11,823 nt of DNA from Gracilaria caudata. Lineage: Eukaryota > Rhodophyta > Florideophyceae > Gracilariales > Gracilariaceae. The stretch spans positions 1 through 11,823 of the forward strand of contig JASCIV010000812.1 of the NCBI GenBank assembly GCA_030374735.1, given 5' to 3'. Positions 7,066 through 11,823 of this stretch are shown piece by piece (the first letter of the stretch is position 1; the number at the start of each line of letters is the position of its first letter). The translations under genes and the position numbers were made by a program. The notes under the pieces are model-generated. The model did not search any database, was not told where the DNA came from, and was given only the letters and a program-made list of their open reading frames with translations.

Positions 7066-7313
7066 GCTAGATTTCGTTGTGCTCAGTTTGTTGGCTCTTT
7101 GGTCTTCAGCAACGGTGGGTGGTGGCGTGACTAGGCGCGGCTTGGCTTGGAGGGCTCTCTTGGTTCCAACCACTGTGGGCAGAGAGAACTGACACTTCTC
7201 TGCGCCGTGGCCAACTTAACCACCCTTGGAGCTACGTATACGCCGTTCTTCAACGAGCTATTGCACAAAGTCACGGGGTACAAATTCTTTTAGACAAAAT
7301 AGAACAGTGCTAG

Positions 7314-7376
7314 TTACATGAGAAGCACATGAAAGTTGTGGGCGGCAGCACCTGCCGCGTAGACTTCTTTCCTCAT
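7314..7376 (-). other. Short upstream frame or first coding exon of the 4789-7065 gene
   Basis: An ATG at 7376-7374 opens a 20-codon frame (MRKEVYAAGAAAHNFHVLLM) that ends at TAA 7314-7316. Two readings are possible. It may be an upstream ORF in the leader. Or only its first 25 bases (7376-7352) are a coding exon that splices at CAG|GTG to the acceptor at 7173-7174, which would join in frame with the downstream protein. The 7-bp hairpin GCGGCAG-GTG-CTGCCGC (7342-7358) covers the putative donor. Confidence 0.35.
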
Positions 7377-7428
7377 TGAGGTTCCGGAACATAAAAACTG
7401 TACAGTGGTGGCTCCCAAAACGGTACAA

Positions 7429-7436
7429 TGACGTCA
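7429..7436. promoter_or_regulatory. CRE-type site TGACGTCA
   Basis: The perfect palindrome TGACGTCA is the standard site of bZIP factors of the CREB/ATF and TGA type. It lies between the two minus-strand genes, about 55 bases before the ATG at 7376, and near a second palindrome GTTCCGGAAC (7381-7390). This fits a compact promoter for the gene reading leftward. Confidence 0.45.
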
Positions 7437-7488
7437 TCCCTTGCTTCAGATTCGTTTGATATCTACAACATTACTCCCGAAAACCATG

Positions 7489-10101
7489 TCATCCTTGACT
7501 CTTCTTCCGAGGCGCACGAATAAACCCAAACGCTGTCTTCCAGGACTGGGATTTATGCGCATCTCGTTGTGAATGTCCTCTATTAGAGTTCTCTCTCATC
7601 TCCTCTCGATGCGTTTGAGATCCGTACGCCGGGTGGAAGACAGCTCCCTCCGGGGCGGCCAGGAACTCCAGAGTCCACTGTAATGCTTTGGCCACCCTGC
7701 TCCACCCTTTGTGCAATATCAGTGCATCCTTCAAGCATCCAACCACGTTACTAGACATTGCTAGTTCCCTTGCTTCCGGTTCATTCTTCATCAATTCAGC
7801 GAGAGCATCTGTAGCGATATGAATTACCTTTGCATCTTCCATGCGCCTACGAAATACACCGATTATACTTTCAATAGCACCAACACGACGAAGTCTTTGT
7901 CTTGATCGCGCTCCAAACGAGGCCAGGAAAGTACAAGCATAACATGCGTACCACGCCAAGCGTGCGCCTTCCACACCAACAATATTATTGGACATTTCCA
8001 TCAATGAAACAACCCTCTCCGATATTCCTGATTGCAGTACGGAAGTTTCACATTCGGGGTCATTCCATCTTGCAACCGCGCGTATGAAATTACAACATTG
8101 CACCAGAAACCTTGGCTCACGATTGCGGAGCATTATGGTGGCCAAAGCCTTCATACCAGAGCTCATGATGATACTTCTCCTTCCGTTGGTGTAAAACGAG
8201 AACGCTTCCAAAGCGTGGAGAACATCTTGCTCAAGCCCGTCATCAGTAAAGAGCTCGGCAACACTTGAGACGGGATCCAAGGCTGCCACCTCGACGAGAT
8301 AATCAGCTGCTCTCTCATTGTTTTCCGCAATATATCGTACGGCCTTCAGCGCAGCACGTGCGAGCTTCACGTCGCGGAAGCTGCTATTGTTCTGCGTGAT
8401 GGCTCGGTAAACAATGCCAGGCCCACCGAGCGTTGCGATAGCGGTCTGGGATTGTTTGCTGGAATGAGCCATGAGCGCCAAGCACTCACAACCAGCCGTC
8501 TGGATGACTGTATCGGTCCTGTAATAAGTAAGCATATCGATTACAACTGATGGCACTCCTGTGCCACGCAGGCGATGACTAACCCTGTCATCGTGGTGGG
8601 TGGAAAGTGCCGATATGGCATTGAAAACGACAATACACAAAGCATTATCGAGTTTGCCAAACAAGAGCGCGGCAGACATGAGTTCCTCGATTCCACCTTC
8701 CTCGCAGAAATCGAAGTACAGTCTGTCGTCGCGACACACGGACTCGAGGAAAGTACAAGCCACAACAGCAACGGCGTGTGACTTTCGGTGCGCTTTCAGA
8801 GCGGAAAGCACTGGCGCATAGTCGCTTTCAGCAATGGACGCAGCTATGATACCAAGGGCTTCCTTCTCTTGCTGACGCTGGTGGATGACAGCAGGCTCGG
8901 GTTCAGCAGCTGGGGCGGCGAACTCTGCGGACGGTTGGGGCACTTGGTGGAGCGACGCATCGTGCACCGGATGTATGACGGACTGTGGTTGGGCGAGCAC
9001 GTCCCTGAGCTTTGAAGATTTTCTGCGAAAGGATGCAGACGACATTGAAGACGTGGCGTACTCCGCTGCAGTGGTCTCGAGCGGCTGAGCAGTGACAGTG
9101 GTGGAAAACGAATGCGGCTCCGCAACAAGCTCCGGCGCCACGTCGCTCGCGTCGATAGCGGTCGTGTGCTCAACAGGGCACAACGCGTCGTGTGCAAGCG
9201 GTGGAGCTTCGGTAGCAGTCGATGCGGCGTGCACACGCACCACCGGCGCTGGCGTTTCGTCGTGTTGGTCGCCGTCGCGCGCAAACTCGGCGAACAATGA
9301 CGACGGGCGAGGACGCACGTGCGACACGGACGCGGATCGGGTATGCAGCTGCGCGTCGGAGGGCAACGGCGGGGAGAACGAGGCGCCATCTCGCAAGCTG
9401 GGCGAACGTCTTCCCGGCGACGTGAGCGGACTGGCGTGGCGCGCGACGCGCTCGTTCTCACAATCGGCTAAACTGTCACCGTCAGACACGGTGTGGAACG
9501 AATGCGGGGCACAAGAGGGGGCGACGGCGGTGGCGGTAATGGGACGCGGTGAAAGCACGTGTTGCATCGCAACGCGGGCGCGCGACTCGGGCGATGCGCA
9601 GTGCTTCAATGGTTTGTCGACGCGACGCGTCAGCGCGAGAAGACGATGTTGCAGCTGCGTCGCACTCGGCGTTGCGGACGAAGGGGGCGCGGCGCACTGC
9701 TCGGCGAGCGCGTGAAGCGCGCGTTGGAGTTGAAAATCGGCGGGTGAGAATGGCCAATCATTGAGCATGTGGCGAAGTTGCAGTCCGAACGAGCGCACGT
9801 CCTGCGAGTGTTGCGCGCTCAGCTGCAGCAGCGCGGTGCGCAGCGTGGGGCGCGTCGGCGCGTCATCGGTGGTGCTCGCTTGGTCGGATGCGGCGGAGCT
9901 GTCGTCGATGTCGGCCGAGCTGCCAGTGGACAGGATGTCCGATATCGTGCGCACGGCGGCGCCGGATTCGAGCCAGCCGCCCATGTCGCCGCTGCTGTCC
10001 TGCGACACCACGGAGAAGGCCTCACTGCTGGCCCATTTCGGCTTGTTATACGCCTTTTCCGGCACGGTAACAGCGCCGCTGCGTGTGGCGCTCATCATCA
10101 T
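7489..10101 (-). CDS. Armadillo/HEAT-like repeat protein with disordered N-terminal half (870 aa)
   Basis: The product is a probable scaffold or adaptor protein; no enzyme motif is seen. Residues 412-818 (DNA 7648-8868) form a run of roughly nine to ten armadillo-like units: three-helix blocks with Ala, Leu and Gly at regular spacing, such as EEGGIEELMSAALLFG, TAGCECLALMAHSS, LGGPGIVYRAI, VGAIESIIGVF and HIATDALAELM. Residues 84-136 are helical with WPFSP in the middle. The remainder of 1-410 is Ser/Pro/Ala-rich and likely disordered, with Ser-Pro clusters (ASPLTSPGRRSPSL at 223-236) and a basic site RRKSS at 359-363. The C-terminal 50 residues are basic. The start is a run of three ATG codons (10101 downward). 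The 5' half is visibly more GC-rich than the 3' half. A four-codon upstream frame (10184-10198) precedes it. The repeat type is clear; the specific family is not recognised. Confidence 0.85.
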   Translation of the reverse strand: MMMSATRSGAVTVPEKAYNKPKWASSEAFSVVSQDSSGDMGGWLESGAAVRTISDILSTGSSADIDDSSAASDQASTTDDAPTRPTLRTALLQLSAQHSQDVRSFGLQLRHMLNDWPFSPADFQLQRALHALAEQCAAPPSSATPSATQLQHRLLALTRRVDKPLKHCASPESRARVAMQHVLSPRPITATAVAPSCAPHSFHTVSDGDSLADCENERVARHASPLTSPGRRSPSLRDGASFSPPLPSDAQLHTRSASVSHVRPRPSSLFAEFARDGDQHDETPAPVVRVHAASTATEAPPLAHDALCPVEHTTAIDASDVAPELVAEPHSFSTTVTAQPLETTAAEYATSSMSSASFRRKSSKLRDVLAQPQSVIHPVHDASLHQVPQPSAEFAAPAAEPEPAVIHQRQQEKEALGIIAASIAESDYAPVLSALKAHRKSHAVAVVACTFLESVCRDDRLYFDFCEEGGIEELMSAALLFGKLDNALCIVVFNAISALSTHHDDRVSHRLRGTGVPSVVIDMLTYYRTDTVIQTAGCECLALMAHSSKQSQTAIATLGGPGIVYRAITQNNSSFRDVKLARAALKAVRYIAENNERAADYLVEVAALDPVSSVAELFTDDGLEQDVLHALEAFSFYTNGRRSIIMSSGMKALATIMLRNREPRFLVQCCNFIRAVARWNDPECETSVLQSGISERVVSLMEMSNNIVGVEGARLAWYACYACTFLASFGARSRQRLRRVGAIESIIGVFRRRMEDAKVIHIATDALAELMKNEPEARELAMSSNVVGCLKDALILHKGWSRVAKALQWTLEFLAAPEGAVFHPAYGSQTHREEMRENSNRGHSQRDAHKSQSWKTAFGFIRAPRKKSQG

Positions 10102-10603
10102 GTGGTCGTTATGGTGCTTTCAAAGCCTGAGCAGGACGGCGTCGAAATGGGACGGCCGTGCACGAGCGGGAGGAAGAATGGCGTCAGCAACGAGGCATTA
10201 GCTGCTTCGGTATTGTTGGTCTCTTTGACAGGCTGATTCTTGTCACAGAAAGCTCGGGCGCCAGCGTGCGAGCCGTCTCCGCGAGGCGCAGCGCTTATCA
10301 GGAGAAATGCGCATGCTCTTCATCTGCAACTCCTTCGTCGCGCGTCTTGCGCTCAAATGCATTGCTGGCGACGGGCATTGAGTGTTGAGCAGAGACACGT
10401 CGCGAATTCTAACCGGCGCGTATCTCATTTACACGCCGTGTATGAGACAGCGCTGCGGCATTCTATACCGTCATCGTCACGTCTTCGACGAAGCACAATC
10501 CTCTTCCGCTGCCCTACGGAGCGTTGTCTCCAGTCTCTTCTCGACATGATGCGGCTCAGAGGTTGGACCTTTATTTCGGGACGCACAGGAGACGGGATGA
10601 ATA

Positions 10604-10625
10604 CTGCTGCCGTGCAAAGCAGCAG
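10604..10625. repeat. Inverted repeat CTGCTGC / GCAGCAG
   Basis: Perfect seven-base arms flank an eight-base loop about 500 bases upstream of the armadillo gene. It forms a GC-rich hairpin on either strand; no function can be assigned. Confidence 0.4.
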
Positions 10626-11242
10626 CAATGTGAACCACAACCGCTCACCACCGCTCGCTTTCCACTGCACTGGTCCGAAGGTACATGCTTCTTGAAGCTC
10701 ATTGTGACAGTGACCATCTCCCGATAACATTAGTATGCTCAGCCCTTCGGCGCCCCTTCCTCTTCAGCCTTTCTTCGTGTCCTTACAGGCTAATATTAGT
10801 TGCTATCGGCGCATTTGCCTCGGATATGTGCACCTGCTTTTCCAGCATGTTGGGCTATCGCAACGGTTTCATTCTGCAGTGGCACGCAAAGAAGCCAAAC
10901 CTCTGAGCTTCAAATGAGCCTTTCAGGCATAGCACGTATCCTCCCTTGCAACCAAGCAAACCCGCAATCACTGTCAACATGGCGAAAACCGCGACGCACA
11001 GAAACCGAAAGTGTAGCACTTGACCGCTCCGCGCCGTTTATGTAAGCTTCCTTCCCTGCGAGATTGCAACTGTCAAGACATATTCCGTCGCCAACAATCC
11101 CCGGTCAAGAGTCTTTCGTACTCCACGCCAAACTTTTCTCCGCTCTCTGCCAGAGAGTGCAAACAATTGCGCTGCAGCTCTCGTTACCTCTCCATCGATT
11201 CAATCGGCGTAACATATCCTGCGGCTGCGTTTTCTACCTTAC

Positions 11243-11274
11243 TCGGTACGGGACTGATCACTGAACAGTACCGA
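11243..11274. repeat. Inverted repeat TCGGTAC / GTACCGA
   Basis: Perfect seven-base arms (11243-11249 and 11268-11274) flank an 18-base loop. It is one of three inverted repeats within about 200 bases. Confidence 0.4.
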
Positions 11275-11313
11275 CTGTCCAATCGGCTCGAGTTTCGACG
11301 GCTTTGCAATCCC

Positions 11314-11342
11314 CGTTATGCTTCGGCAACGTTACATAACGT
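11314..11342. repeat. Two overlapping, mutually exclusive inverted repeats
   Basis: CGTTATG (11314-11320) pairs with CATAACG (11335-11341). The same right side can instead pair locally as ACGTTA-CA-TAACGT (11329-11342). Only one can form at a time. Confidence 0.4.
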
Positions 11343-11418
11343 ACAGGCTTGAATAGAGTGCTTCAAACTATTGTTGTTCACTGTGCTCCACTATATTATA
11401 CATTCCAGTATAACCGTT

Positions 11419-11448
11419 CCTTTCCATTTCGTACGTCACGTGGAAAGG
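11419..11448. repeat. Inverted repeat CCTTTCCA / TGGAAAGG with a G-box at its edge
   Basis: Perfect eight-base arms flank a 14-base loop. The loop and the right arm together contain CACGTG (11437-11442), a bHLH/bZIP-type core, next to GTAC. It could be a regulatory element of a gene off the right edge. Confidence 0.45.
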
Positions 11449-11517
11449 CTACTTACGATAACGCTAGCGACTTCCTGCGCTTCAGCTAAGTTTCTCTACC
11501 AAACAAATCTGGCAGCA

Positions 11518-11530
11518 GGGGCGGGGGGGG
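11518..11530 (+). repeat. G-rich tract GGGG-C-G8
   Basis: Twelve G broken by a single C form a short homopolymer-like tract in non-coding sequence. Confidence 0.8.
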
Positions 11531-11823
11531 AAACGAATCTCCAAGCTGTACTTCTGCAGTCACCAGAGTTTTGTACAAAACGCTCAAAGCGATAGCAATT
11601 GTCACAAGGTGGCTGTGTACCAGGTAAAGGTTACGAAAGTCTTTGTGAAAGATACGAAACGCACTTCAGGCTTTCCCAACCCGCTTACAACCATCCTCAC
11701 GCTATACGCAGTCTGTTAATAAATCTTTACAACACTGTACATAAGCTTCGACTAAGATAATTCCTTTTCTCTTTCGGCCCTCTTCCATCCAAATCGGAAG
11801 ATACGACGTTTCTCGTTAGTTCG

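Larger units (their letters stand above)
10102..11823. other. Long region with no supportable gene
   Basis: Frames up to about 150 codons exist but most begin with non-ATG codons, have irregular composition and show no domain. The only ATG-initiated one of note (minus, 10425-10730, 101 codons, with a short hydrophobic run LWFTLLLLCTAAVFIP) is too weak to call. The left part is the upstream region of the armadillo gene. The region holds inverted repeats at 10604-10625, 11243-11274, 11314-11342 and 11419-11448, a G-rich tract at 11518-11530, an AATAAA at 11718-11723 and a pyrimidine-rich patch near 11760-11790. A gene starting just beyond the right edge is possible. Confidence 0.5.

Noticed and set aside
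2171..7469. GATATCTACAA at 2171 and again at 7459
   Set aside because: An 11-base match between two intergenic sites, with no symmetry or context to separate it from chance.
9092..9715. 207-codon frame on the + strand inside the armadillo gene
   Set aside because: It starts with GTG, is antisense to the disordered GC-rich half of the armadillo gene and has no recognisable domain.
9961..9985. GATTCGAGCC, similar to a tRNA B box
   Set aside because: It lies inside the armadillo coding sequence with no cloverleaf arms around it.
10240..10695. 151-codon + frame
   Set aside because: It begins with TTG, has no domain and lies in the upstream region of a gene on the other strand.
10425..10730. 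101-codon minus-strand frame with a hydrophobic run
   Set aside because: It has an ATG, but the hydrophobic run is short, the rest is Arg-rich without a pattern, and nothing around it supports a gene.
11718..11723. AATAAA as a poly(A) signal
   Set aside because: No + strand gene lies upstream in the window that would use it, so it is noted only as a sequence match.

Overview
The window is nuclear DNA from a eukaryote, most likely an alga. Three things point that way. One gene encodes a CCT-motif nuclear protein, a plant/algal-type regulator. Another encodes a mitochondrial ribosomal protein with a presequence. A small gene is readable only after removing a GT-AG intron (GTAAGT donor, TTGCAG acceptor). 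Genes are few, long and mostly intronless, which would suit an intron-poor alga such as a red alga, but the lineage cannot be fixed from this sequence. Bacterial signals are absent: there are no operons and no ribosome binding sites, and the best start codons are ATGs in animal/plant-like contexts.

Layout. 1-282 is a GC-rich, repeat-laden leader. 283-1758 (+) encodes a 491-aa disordered protein ending in a CCT motif. 1759-3304 is a long non-coding stretch: the first part is the CCT gene's 3' flank (T11 and G14 runs and a strong RNA-type hairpin), and the last part is a palindrome-rich upstream region for the next gene. 3305-4087 (+) encodes a probable mitochondrial small-subunit ribosomal protein mS35. 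Only 138 bases later comes a two-exon gene of 100 aa (4226-4367 joined to 4457-4617, +), of unknown function. It runs tail-to-tail into a gene on the minus strand (4789-7065 or longer), which encodes a large disordered protein with one hydrophobic stretch and a C-terminal domain that may be a KA1-like fold. Behind it on the same strand, 7489-10101 (-) encodes an 870-aa protein with a disordered N-terminal half and an armadillo/HEAT-like helical C-terminal half. 10102-11823 has no gene I can support; it holds the upstream region of the armadillo gene and a cluster of inverted repeats.

Functional links. The genes do not form an obvious pathway. The three large disordered proteins all carry many Ser/Thr-Pro sites, and two share a short (S/T)P-x-LR(D/S) motif, which could mean a common kinase or docking partner but may be chance. 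No mobile element, CRISPR array, tRNA or rRNA was recognised. The observations most worth checking are the hidden two-exon gene, the unusual C-terminal domain of the 4789-7065 protein and the unresolved 5' end of that gene.
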